8,368 nt of DNA, taken from NCBI GenBank assembly GCA_024640445.1, contig JAHEEZ010000163.1, positions 1-8,368 on the forward strand, written 5' to 3'. How positions within the stretch are numbered: position 1 is the first letter of the stretch; each line of letters starts with the position of its first letter. The stretch comes from Acidobacteriota bacterium. GTDB lineage: Bacteria > Acidobacteriota > Blastocatellia > Pyrinomonadales > Pyrinomonadaceae. Positions 1 to 5,475 of the stretch are shown in pieces. The notes below the pieces were generated by a model, which saw only the letters and a program-made list of their open reading frames with translations, was not told the DNA's origin and ran no database searches. Both the position numbers and the translations under genes were made by a program.

Positions 1-484
1 GAGGGTCCGTTCCGGCGGCGAGCTGGTACGCGACCTGAAGGCCCGCTTCGAAGGCTGAGGTCTCTCCGCCGTCGGTCCCGTAGTTCATCCAGCCGATCGG
101 CAAGGTAGTGGATGCGATCCTTGCCGCTTCCGAGGGCGAGGTAGCGCGCGGGTCTCTAAGCCTCGCGTTAGTCGCCCGTATCTCTTCAAGCCTCGCTATA
201 TTTTCCGGGGCGCTGATCGCCACGACCCAAAGCTTCCTGCGCTCGACCGATTCGCCGTACTGCATCACCTTTACGCGGGTCGAGACCTCCTGAAGCTTGT
301 GTATGTAAGCGACCATCTGGAGATTGTCCGAAAGGTAATCGCCAATCTCGTATCCCAGAAACTGCTTCGGTGTCGGAATGTTCGGATCGTACGTCCCTCC
401 TGGAAGCCATTCGTAGCTTTGCGAAAAAACGGAAAGAGATGCGACCGAGATCAGGAGGACGGCAAGCGCCAATAGTCTTTTCAT
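1..484 (-). CDS. Secreted M14 zinc-carboxypeptidase-like protein, N-terminal part (runs off left edge)
   Basis: The first 161 codons of a leftward gene are present; the remainder lies outside the window. The product begins MKRLLALAVLLISVASLSVFSQ, a Sec signal peptide with likely cleavage near residues 21-23. The mature part has the hallmarks of the long M14 family common in Acidobacteriota and Gemmatimonadota: YDPNIPTPKQFLGYEIGD (residues 32-49), a YGESVERRKLWVVAIS strand (76-91), an ENIARLEEIRATNARLRDP helix (94-112) and the start of the catalytic fold (IGWMNYGTDGGETSAFEAG, 130-148). In the family this last segment normally carries the zinc-binding HxxE (YGxHGNE). Here it reads DGGE (138-141), so the first zinc ligand His is replaced by Asp. 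The other ligand and the catalytic Glu would lie beyond the edge. The start is supported by an AGGTGA Shine-Dalgarno a few bases upstream. It is divergent from the M28 peptidase gene. Family assignment is firm; peptidase activity is uncertain. Confidence 0.85.
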   Translation of the reverse strand, partial: MKRLLALAVLLISVASLSVFSQSYEWLPGGTYDPNIPTPKQFLGYEIGDYLSDNLQMVAYIHKLQEVSTRVKVMQYGESVERRKLWVVAISAPENIARLEEIRATNARLRDPRATSPSEAARIASTTLPIGWMNYGTDGGETSAFEAGLQVAYQLAAGTDP

Positions 485-554
485 TGTTCACCTATGCCGG
501 GCAGAGTTTGCCCTTGTCTTGGGTCCTTACGCAGTGGACGAATATCTTGCCTCT

Positions 555-650
555 TTTGCGTCGTTGCGTCTTTTCGGGAGATCTTCCAACTATCTTATTC
601 ACGATTCACGACTTACCATTTTCGAAGAGGATTCCCGCAAAGACGCAAAG
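555..650. repeat. Intergenic inverted-repeat element (GCGTCTTTGCGGGA type)
   Basis: The left arm at 564-579 (TTGCGTCTTTTCGGGA) and the right arm at 633-648 (TCCCGCAAAGACGCAA) pair at 15 of 16 positions across a 53-base spacer. The similarity frays outward into a further GCGTCG copy on the left and GAAGAGG/ATCTTCC on the inner side. The arms are built from repeated GCGTC(T)TT words. An element of similar composition occurs after the M28 gene at 2905-2974. Sequences of this kind are, to my knowledge, scattered between genes in many environmental bacterial genomes. Whether it is a mobile miniature element or a structured RNA cannot be decided here. Confidence 0.6.
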
Positions 651-744
651 TGAAATCAATCCTGTATCAAGAAAGTGGGGGTGCGCTTAATTTATCACAG
701 CTATTGATTTAGCTAAACTCACGGCTGATTCCGCCCGTAGAAGG

Positions 745-756
745 CTGTGTTAGAAT
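745..756 (+). promoter_or_regulatory. Candidate extended -10 promoter for the M28 gene
   Basis: A TAGAAT hexamer at 751-756 is preceded by TGT, giving TG-N-TAGAAT, the extended -10 arrangement that can work with a poor -35. No good -35 is found at 17 bp. Transcription would begin at about 763, leaving a leader of about 20 bases that contains the GAGGTA ribosome binding site at about 774-779. The prediction rests on a single hexamer match. Confidence 0.35.
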
Positions 757-783
757 TCCGCATCCCTTCAAATCGAGGTAATT

Positions 784-2901
784 ATGAGATCGAATACATT
801 CAAACGAATCATTGCGTCCGTACTTCTCGCGGGTCTCGCGGGCCCCGTGTTCGGACAGTCCACTCCTTTCCTCGGCGACTCGCAGATCCGGATGTTGAGA
901 AACGAGATCTCGGGCGACCGCGCGTACGAGCACATACGCGTACTGACTCAATGGCACAGGGATTCCGGGATGGAGGGCTATTTCAAAGCGATGGATTATG
1001 TCGCGGGCGAGGCAAAGAAGAACGGCCTGGAAGACGTTTCGATCATTCCCCAGTCATTTTCTCTCAATTACACCGCCGTCTCGGCCGAACTCTGGATGAC
1101 GGGACCGGTCGAGCTCAAGCTGGCCGACATAGGCGACCACGCTTTGCTTCTTTCCGATAACAGCCGCGATTCGGACATCGAGGCGGACCTCGTTTGGGGA
1201 GGCGATGGGACGGACAAGGCTCTCGAAGGGCTGGACGTAAAAGGAAAGATCGTCCTGGTCAACGGGAATCCGGGTTCCGCGGTCGCAAACGCTGTCTACA
1301 AACGCAGCGCGGCGGGCGTCATTGCTTATACGACCTCTGAGTCGAAGAGCATGCTCGACTTCCCCGACCAGATCCCCTGGACCCGCATCCCTGACCCTCC
1401 TAAAGGCGGCACGGGAAGTTTTGCGTTCAATCTGCCGCCGCGGCGCGGAGAAATGCTCCGCAAGGTGCTTCAGGATAGCGGCGAACAGGATTACTTTGGG
1501 ACCGGCAAACGCACGAAAGGCGGAAAAGTAAGGGTTCGCGCAAAGGTGGACACAAAGATCGGGAAAGAGAACGAAAGAACGGGTTCCGGGATGGTCGAGG
1601 GCTGGATCCGCGGTACTAAGTACAAGGACCAGCAGATCGTCATAACCGCGCACCTTCAGGAAGAACAGGGTTCGGCAAACGACGACGGAAGTGGTTCCGG
1701 AAATATTCTGGAACTGGGCAGAGTTTTCAGCAAGCTGATCGCAGAAGGAAAACTGCCTAGGCCGCTTCGCGACATACGCTTCTGGTGGACCGACGAGATA
1801 AGCTCCGAATACAAATTCTTCAGTTCGAATCCGGGTTCCGAAAAACAGATCCTCGCGAACCTTCACCAGGATATGACCGGAGCGAGACAGTCGATGGGAA
1901 GCCGTGTTCAAAACCTGATCTACGGCCCGCATTCAAGGACCTCGTATCTCGACGCGCTGTTCGAAAGCATCGGGAACTTCGTCATCCAGACCAATAACTC
2001 GTACATTACCGCGGGACGGCAGGGCGGATACGAGAGGCCTTTCTCTCAGCCGATCATCGCCACACGCGGATCGCGCGAGGCATACAACGCCCGCTTCGTT
2101 CCCTATTTTGCGTCATCGGACAACCTCGTATTCGTGGAAGGGATCGTGGGCGTGCCGTCCGTCGCTCTCATCAACTGGGACGATTACTACATTCACTCGT
2201 CCGACGACGACCTCGGAAACATCGATCAGACGCAGCTTCAGCGAAACAATTTCATAGTCGCTGCAATGGCGCTCTACCTCGCGTACGCGGAAGCCAAGGA
2301 CGTTCCTCTGCTGGCGGCGGAAACATATGCACAGGGTTCCAGGAGGTTGGCGAATGATCTGCACACGGCGCTGCTGATCACGGAATCAGCCGGCGGTTTC
2401 ATGGACGCAAAGAACCAGATCGTCCAGGGCGGAGCTCGCGAGGAAAGGGCCATCGAGTCGATAAGAGTGATCGCCGGCAATGATGAGTGGGCAAACAGGT
2501 CGATAACGAAGTACCTTGAACTGAACAAGTCACGCACTGAGCAAATGGTCAAGGAGTTGGAGCAGGCATCCGGCCTCAGGAGCGAGGGCGACGAGAACTA
2601 TCTCTTGTCCCCGCCGGAAAGAGCTGCAATGCAGAAGATTCCCGAAAATGTCGCTTCCCTGGCAGATTATTTTTCGAAGCGGCGATATATACCGACCAGC
2701 CTCCACCCGGTCATGCACTCGGAAGTGTTCAATTTTGTCGACGGCAAAAGGTCATACCTCGATATCTACCGCGCTGTCCGCGCCGAGGCGCTCGCGGGAA
2801 GTAAATTCCTTTACGGCGAGGTGACGCTGGAGGATGTGGTGAAGGTTCTGGACGCGAACATCGAGTCCGGAGCTCTCAAACTCGTCAATCGCCAAGAATG
2901 A
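784..2901 (+). CDS. Secreted M28-family metallopeptidase with PA domain and C-terminal winged-helix-like tail
   Basis: This 705-residue protein is probably a periplasmic or exported aminopeptidase-like zinc enzyme. Residues 1-24 form a signal peptide (RSNTFKRIIASVLLAGLAG), with cleavage likely just before Gln25. Residues about 130-185 look like a PA insert (DVKGKIVLVNG...AAGVIAYTT). The M28 catalytic domain spans about 270-505. Its metal ligands can be placed: His290 in ITAHLQ, Asp300/301 in SANDDGSGSGN, Glu338 in WWTDEISSE, Asp363 in NLHQDMTG and His471 in YYIHSSDDDLGNID. Two positions differ from classical M28 aminopeptidases. The catalytic-base Glu of the EE pair is Asp337, and the HxD aspartate is Gln292. 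About 200 further residues follow, ending in a segment (FNFVDGKRSYLDIYRAV to the end) that resembles the small winged-helix tail seen in DUF4910-type M28 relatives. The start has a GAGGTA ribosome binding site about 5 bases upstream. Substrate unknown. Confidence 0.9.
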   Translation: MRSNTFKRIIASVLLAGLAGPVFGQSTPFLGDSQIRMLRNEISGDRAYEHIRVLTQWHRDSGMEGYFKAMDYVAGEAKKNGLEDVSIIPQSFSLNYTAVSAELWMTGPVELKLADIGDHALLLSDNSRDSDIEADLVWGGDGTDKALEGLDVKGKIVLVNGNPGSAVANAVYKRSAAGVIAYTTSESKSMLDFPDQIPWTRIPDPPKGGTGSFAFNLPPRRGEMLRKVLQDSGEQDYFGTGKRTKGGKVRVRAKVDTKIGKENERTGSGMVEGWIRGTKYKDQQIVITAHLQEEQGSANDDGSGSGNILELGRVFSKLIAEGKLPRPLRDIRFWWTDEISSEYKFFSSNPGSEKQILANLHQDMTGARQSMGSRVQNLIYGPHSRTSYLDALFESIGNFVIQTNNSYITAGRQGGYERPFSQPIIATRGSREAYNARFVPYFASSDNLVFVEGIVGVPSVALINWDDYYIHSSDDDLGNIDQTQLQRNNFIVAAMALYLAYAEAKDVPLLAAETYAQGSRRLANDLHTALLITESAGGFMDAKNQIVQGGAREERAIESIRVIAGNDEWANRSITKYLELNKSRTEQMVKELEQASGLRSEGDENYLLSPPERAAMQKIPENVASLADYFSKRRYIPTSLHPVMHSEVFNFVDGKRSYLDIYRAVRAEALAGSKFLYGEVTLEDVVKVLDANIESGALKLVNRQE

Positions 2902-2904
2902 TTT

Positions 2905-2974
2905 CCGCAGAGGTCGCGGAGCGCGCAGAGTCTTTTTTGGTTTCCTGCCTCTGCGGTCCCTGCGTCCTCTGCGG
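2905..2974. repeat. Palindromic intergenic element (CCGCAGAGG...CCTCTGCGG hairpin)
   Basis: Two 26-base arms, 2905-2930 and 2949-2974, pair at 21 of 26 positions around an 18-base loop that carries six T residues (2933-2938). The element starts three bases after the M28 stop codon. The arms repeat GCAGAG and GCGTC words and are similar in style to the element at 555-650, so both ends of the M28 gene are bordered by this class of sequence. As RNA it would form a strong hairpin and could act as a transcript end or stabiliser for the M28 mRNA. It lacks a T-tract after the right arm, so it is not a classical intrinsic terminator. Confidence 0.7.
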
Positions 2975-3037
2975 TTAATTCGCTTCGGGTTGAATTATTC
3001 GGCGGATTTACCGACAATGAGACCGGCTAATCTTTTC

Positions 3038-3074
3038 GCGCCATTCGGCGCAATAGGCAGGGACAAGCCCTGCC
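3038..3074. repeat. Two adjacent small hairpins, including GGCAGGG-ACAAG-CCCTGCC
   Basis: The first stem is GCGCC/GGCGC with a 4-base loop at 3038-3051. The second is a perfect 7-bp stem with a 5-base loop at 3056-3074. Read on the minus strand, the second is the core of a GTAGGGGCAGGG-type motif, a kind I recognise as a frequent dispersed intergenic repeat in several bacterial phyla (recollection, not checked). Neither hairpin is followed by a T-tract. Confidence 0.5.
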
Positions 3075-3080
3075 CCTACG

Positions 3081-3119
3081 AATTCAGCCAACTCGGCAAA
3101 CTCGCTGAACTCAGCTAAC
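3081..3119. repeat. Tandem 9-bp repeat, about 4.3 units
   Basis: Four consecutive 9-base units begin at 3081, 3090, 3099 and 3108, followed by AAC at 3117-3119. The consensus is roughly AACTCRGCN. The first unit has AATTC instead of AACTC, and the last six bases vary. The array ends 13 bases before the ATG of the prepilin peptidase gene, so it forms much of that gene's immediate upstream region. A GCTGA-AC-TCAGC dyad lies inside it at 3104-3115. Confidence 0.65.
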
Positions 3120-3132
3120 CCACGAAACTCCT

Positions 3133-4029
3133 ATGCTCTCGTTCCAAACCACATTCGAACTCTACACAGGTCTTCCCGTCTGGATCGGTTATGTGTTTAC
3201 ATTTCTATTCGGATCGGTGGTCGGCAGTTTCCTGAACGTAGTCATACACCGTGTGCCGCGCGAGGAATCGATCGTGTTCCCGAACTCCGCCTGCCCAAAA
3301 TGCGGTGAGGCGATCAAAGGCTACGACAACATACCGATCTTCAGCTGGCTGATACTTGGCGGAAAATGCAGGAACTGCAAAGAACCGATCTCGCCCAGGT
3401 ATCCGGCCGTCGAACTCCTGACCGCACTGCTATGGGTGTTGTGCTTCTGGCAGATCGGGTTCAATGCATATCTGCCGGTCGCGATCGCTTTCGTTACGGT
3501 TATGGTCTCGCTCGTCTTTATAGACGCCGAGCACATGATCCTCCCGAACGTGATCACATATCCTTTGCTCATCTGCGCCATTCTCGTAAGGCTTATATTC
3601 CCACTAACCGTGGGCGCGCTCTATTTCAAGGACATACTCAGTTATCCGCTTACGCTTCTGGCGGGACAGCCTGCCTGGCTTGTGTCTCTTGCAGGAGCCG
3701 GACTCGGCGCACTGTTTGGGGGAGGGTCGCTTTGGCTGATCGGAGAGCTTTGGAAACGACTTCGCGGAGTAGACGCGATGGGACTCGGAGACGTAAAGCT
3801 TATGTTCGGCGTCGGCGCGCTTCTCGGCTTCCAGCTGACATTCCTTACGATATTCATCGGCGCATTTACGGGCGCGGTGGCAGGGGTGCTTTACATCGCA
3901 ACGCAAAAAGAAAAGGACCTGCAGGCGCAGATCCCATTCGGAATTTTTCTTGGTATCGGGTCGGTGATCTCGCTGCTTTTCGGAGACGCCCTGATCACCT
4001 GGTACATTGAAACCTTCATGCCGCGCTAG
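3133..4029 (+). CDS. pilD: Prepilin peptidase / N-methyltransferase (type IV leader peptidase, A24)
   Basis: This inner-membrane aspartic peptidase cleaves the leader of type IV pilin or type II secretion pseudopilin precursors and methylates the new N-terminus. The 298-residue length is typical of the bifunctional form. The N-terminal domain starts with FGSVVGSFLNVVIHRVPREES (about 26-46), then two cysteine pairs, C54-x2-C57 and C79-x2-C82, of the cytoplasmic zinc-binding loop. The peptidase domain carries both catalytic aspartates: Asp131 in FIDAEHMILPN and Asp220 in MGLGDVKLM. It ends with the PFGIFLGIGS motif (268-277). About seven or eight hydrophobic helices are visible. The ATG has no evident Shine-Dalgarno (ACGAAACTCCT precedes it), but it places the first membrane segment as expected. 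No pilin or secretion genes are nearby, so its substrates are encoded elsewhere. Its stop is 4 bp from the stop of the convergent gene. Confidence 0.95.
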   Translation: MLSFQTTFELYTGLPVWIGYVFTFLFGSVVGSFLNVVIHRVPREESIVFPNSACPKCGEAIKGYDNIPIFSWLILGGKCRNCKEPISPRYPAVELLTALLWVLCFWQIGFNAYLPVAIAFVTVMVSLVFIDAEHMILPNVITYPLLICAILVRLIFPLTVGALYFKDILSYPLTLLAGQPAWLVSLAGAGLGALFGGGSLWLIGELWKRLRGVDAMGLGDVKLMFGVGALLGFQLTFLTIFIGAFTGAVAGVLYIATQKEKDLQAQIPFGIFLGIGSVISLLFGDALITWYIETFMPR

Positions 4030-4033
4030 TTCT

Positions 4034-4330
4034 TCATTTATTGAACGTCACGGACTCTTCCAGACAGGCGAGCGAACAAAAATAATCCGATTTCAGCTTC
4101 ACCCCGTCTTCCTTTGCCATCCATTTCTGGCATTTCGGGCAGCGCACAAGTTCAGTGTCTCCGGACCGGGTCTTGGGTTCGACCTGCTTTTCATTAGGCG
4201 GTTTCATCCTCTTCCTCATCTTCCGGAACGTCTGGTACATGAACCACGCCGTCATAAGCTGGCGGCGGTACTGCCAGGCCACAATTGCCACCAGCAAGAG
4301 AAGAAGAAAAAGAATGATCAGCCACTTCAT
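4034..4330 (-). CDS. Small membrane-anchored zinc-ribbon protein, PP0621-like
   Basis: This 98-residue protein has one N-terminal membrane segment (residues 3-19, WLIILFLLLLLVAIVAW), a basic stretch (about 22-44) and a C-terminal metal-binding knuckle, C64-x2-C67 ... C85-x3-C89, in the context VRCPKCQKW and DYFCSLACLEE. This layout resembles the PP0621 family of small uncharacterised proteins, where an N-terminal anchor precedes a short zinc ribbon of the form CxxC...YCS. Topology should put the ribbon in the cytoplasm by the positive-inside rule. The start codon lies 2 bp after the stop of the upstream TPR gene, so the two are almost certainly one operon and possibly translationally coupled. 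It converges on the prepilin peptidase gene. No function is known. Confidence 0.8.
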   Translation of the reverse strand: MKWLIILFLLLLLVAIVAWQYRRQLMTAWFMYQTFRKMRKRMKPPNEKQVEPKTRSGDTELVRCPKCQKWMAKEDGVKLKSDYFCSLACLEESVTFNK

Positions 4331-4332
4331 TG

Positions 4333-5061
4333 TTAGTTCCCAGGATTCACGCGCGCTTCGAGGTCGGGTATTGCGGGGCTCTGAGGATTGATCTTGCGAA
4401 GTTCCTCAAGATGCCGACGCGCTTCAGCCTTATCCCCTTTCGCCGCATAAGCCTGCGAAAGATATTGCAGAGTCTTCTCGTTGTTGGGATCCTGTTCCAG
4501 CGCCGTCTTCAGCTCGCCTATGGCAGCGTCATTGTCCGGTGCCGCGCCCTGCAGGTAGGTCAGTCCAAGGTCTGTTCGCACCTTCACATCTTTTTCGTTC
4601 TTTGTGAGCGCCTTTTGGTAAAGCTCCCTTGCCTGCTTGTTAAAGGAGTCGTCCTTCTTTAGCTGGCCGAGGTCAAAATTGATATTCGCAAGCGAAACGA
4701 TCACGTCGTAGTCGTCGGCGTTCAGCTTATAGGCGCGGTCAAGCAGCCTGGCAACGTCCTCCAGGAGGCTTGCGTCCTGCTTCATCGCTGCATACGTATA
4801 GAGCGCAAGACCGAGCGTCTTCTGGTATTCGAAGTTGTCGGCGTTCTTGTCAGCTTCCGCAAGCTTTGCCTTGATCTCTTCGTCAGAAAGTTCCACTTTC
4901 GAACCGCCGGCAGGCGCGGCGCCCGCCTTTGGGTTGCCACCCGACTGAGCGGTTGTCGCCGCATCAATTGCAGCTTTGTTCAGGGAATTCGCAATAAGAA
5001 AACCGGCCGCGAATCCCACGATAAGTCCGACGACCAGTCCAAGTATCAACTTAGTGTTCAT
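4333..5061 (-). CDS. Membrane-anchored tetratricopeptide-repeat protein
   Basis: This 242-residue protein starts with a single membrane segment (about 5-26, LILGLVVGLIVGFAAGFLIANS). A Gly/Ala/Pro-rich linker (about 37-54) and then helical TPR units cover about 60-235. Clear repeats include YDVIVSLANINFDLGQ, VKVRTDLGLTYLQG and EKTLQYLSQAYAAKGDKAEARRHLEEL, each with the small-residue/Ala/Pro pattern of TPRs. The arrangement recalls the NrfG/CcmI-like TPR domains, which act as periplasmic chaperone-type scaffolds, but no cytochrome c maturation genes are present and the function is unknown. The TPR domain most likely faces the periplasm. It heads a two-gene unit with the zinc-ribbon protein 2 bp downstream. 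No Shine-Dalgarno is visible. A -10-like TAGAAT lies 9 bases upstream of the ATG, which would give an almost leaderless mRNA. Confidence 0.85.
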   Translation of the reverse strand: MNTKLILGLVVGLIVGFAAGFLIANSLNKAAIDAATTAQSGGNPKAGAAPAGGSKVELSDEEIKAKLAEADKNADNFEYQKTLGLALYTYAAMKQDASLLEDVARLLDRAYKLNADDYDVIVSLANINFDLGQLKKDDSFNKQARELYQKALTKNEKDVKVRTDLGLTYLQGAAPDNDAAIGELKTALEQDPNNEKTLQYLSQAYAAKGDKAEARRHLEELRKINPQSPAIPDLEARVNPGN

Positions 5062-5070
5062 TTGATTTGA

Positions 5071-5076
5071 ATTCTA
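5071..5076 (-). promoter_or_regulatory. Candidate -10 element for the TPR/zinc-ribbon operon
   Basis: On the minus strand, TAGAAT ends 9 bases before the ATG at 5061, within TTGATAGAATTCAAATCAA. If it is used, the transcript would start 2-4 bases before the start codon. This would fit the lack of a ribosome binding site. The -35 region is poor (TTCGCT or TCGCTT at the expected distance). The terminator of the preceding transcription unit lies directly upstream, so a promoter is needed in this gap. Confidence 0.35.
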
Positions 5077-5095
5077 TCAAAAGGAGGGACCGTAA

Positions 5096-5132
5096 GCGAA
5101 AAGCGCCGCCGCCCAAAGTGGAGCGGTGGCGC
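5096..5132 (-). terminator. Intrinsic terminator after the RHH gene (rnpB-RHH unit)
   Basis: Read on the minus strand, GCGCCACCGC (5132-5123) pairs with GCGGCGGCGC (5112-5103) over a 10-base loop, with nine Watson-Crick pairs and one mismatch or wobble. It is followed at once by TTTTCGC. The stem starts 21 bases after the RHH stop codon. No comparable hairpin with a T-tract lies between rnpB and the RHH gene, so this terminator probably ends a transcript that covers both. Confidence 0.75.
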
Positions 5133-5153
5133 ATAAATGATTCTTTGCGAAGG

Positions 5154-5423
5154 TCAGATCTTGCTATTCTCCGGAGCAATGTACGGAAGGTCATCCGTTC
5201 GACGCCTCGGAAGCGGATCTGATGCCCTTCGCCTGGGTGTACTTTGGGATGCCCGCCTGTCCACACTGCCCGAAGGCAGACCTTTTCCATGCACGGCCTC
5301 GACCAGTATTCGAGTGATCTCCTGGGAGAGAGTGCGGTGTTCAACCGCCGCACGGCGTTTTAGAGATTCTTTGAGCTCATTGGGAACATATGCTCCTATG
5401 AATACCCCTTTGCGATTTGCCAT
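5154..5423 (-). CDS. Small ribbon-helix-helix (Arc/CopG-type) DNA-binding protein with basic repeat tail
   Basis: This 89-residue protein has an N-terminal ribbon-helix-helix domain. A beta strand (GVFIGAYVP, about 6-14) is followed by helix A (ELKESLKRRAAVEH, 16-29) and helix B (TLSQEITRILVEAV, 31-44). Such proteins dimerise through the strand, which reads the DNA major groove, and often repress their own promoters or act as antitoxins. No toxin gene is adjacent. The tail is low-complexity and probably disordered. It contains a roughly 9-residue repeat in residues 55-80, with units DRRASQSTP, RRRASDPLP and RRRTDDLP, and ends in an acidic/hydrophobic PYIAPENSKI. The start is well supported by an AGAAGGAG ribosome binding site about 10 bases upstream. 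The gene begins about 52 bp after the RNase P RNA, on the same strand, with no terminator between. Target sites unknown. Confidence 0.82.
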   Translation of the reverse strand: MANRKGVFIGAYVPNELKESLKRRAAVEHRTLSQEITRILVEAVHGKGLPSGSVDRRASQSTPRRRASDPLPRRRTDDLPYIAPENSKI

Positions 5424-5475
5424 TTTATCAACGCTCCTTCTACGCTTTTGAACTGATCAAGAATGCCCCGCGAAC

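Larger units (their letters stand above)
485..783. other. Divergent intergenic region between the M14 and M28 genes
   Basis: This 299-bp stretch holds no credible gene. It contains a 5-bp GGGCA/TGCCC stem at 499-513 just upstream of the M14 Shine-Dalgarno, an inverted-repeat element at 555-650, a 7-bp tandem duplication (ATTCACG twice, about 597-610) inside that element's loop, and an AGCTA-N6-TAGCT dyad at about 699-714. Promoters for both divergent genes should lie here. Only an M28-side candidate was good enough to list. Confidence 0.6.

Noticed and set aside
186..491. Leftward 101-codon frame starting at 491
   Set aside because: It is frame-shifted relative to the M14 frame that starts at 484. 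The 484 frame has a signal peptide, a ribbon of M14 motifs and a well-placed ribosome binding site; this one has none.
370..690. Rightward 106-codon frame over the M14 start and the intergenic repeat
   Set aside because: It overlaps the real M14 gene antisense, runs through the inverted-repeat element, has no ribosome binding site and matches no family.
1054..1932. Long (292-codon) leftward frame inside the M28 gene
   Set aside because: It is fully antisense to a strongly supported gene. Its composition is that of a reverse-strand shadow of a GC-rich coding region, with no domain pattern.
2905..2974. Classical intrinsic terminator for the M28 gene
   Set aside because: The stem is strong, but the T-run is in the loop and not after the stem. 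It was kept as a palindromic repeat with only possible transcript-end function.
3081..3119. CRISPR-like or integron-type array
   Set aside because: The units are 9 bases with no spacers and there are no cas or integrase genes nearby; it is a simple tandem repeat.
3366..4010. Rightward 214-codon frame inside the prepilin peptidase gene
   Set aside because: Arg-rich out-of-frame shadow of a well-supported membrane protein.
5051..5353. Leftward 100-codon frame overlapping the RHH gene and the terminator
   Set aside because: It would read through the terminator hairpin and into the TPR start. The RHH frame has the domain and the ribosome binding site.
5154..5423. Antitoxin of a toxin-antitoxin pair
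   Set aside because: An RHH domain fits, but no toxin gene lies beside it: rnpB is upstream and a terminator is directly downstream.
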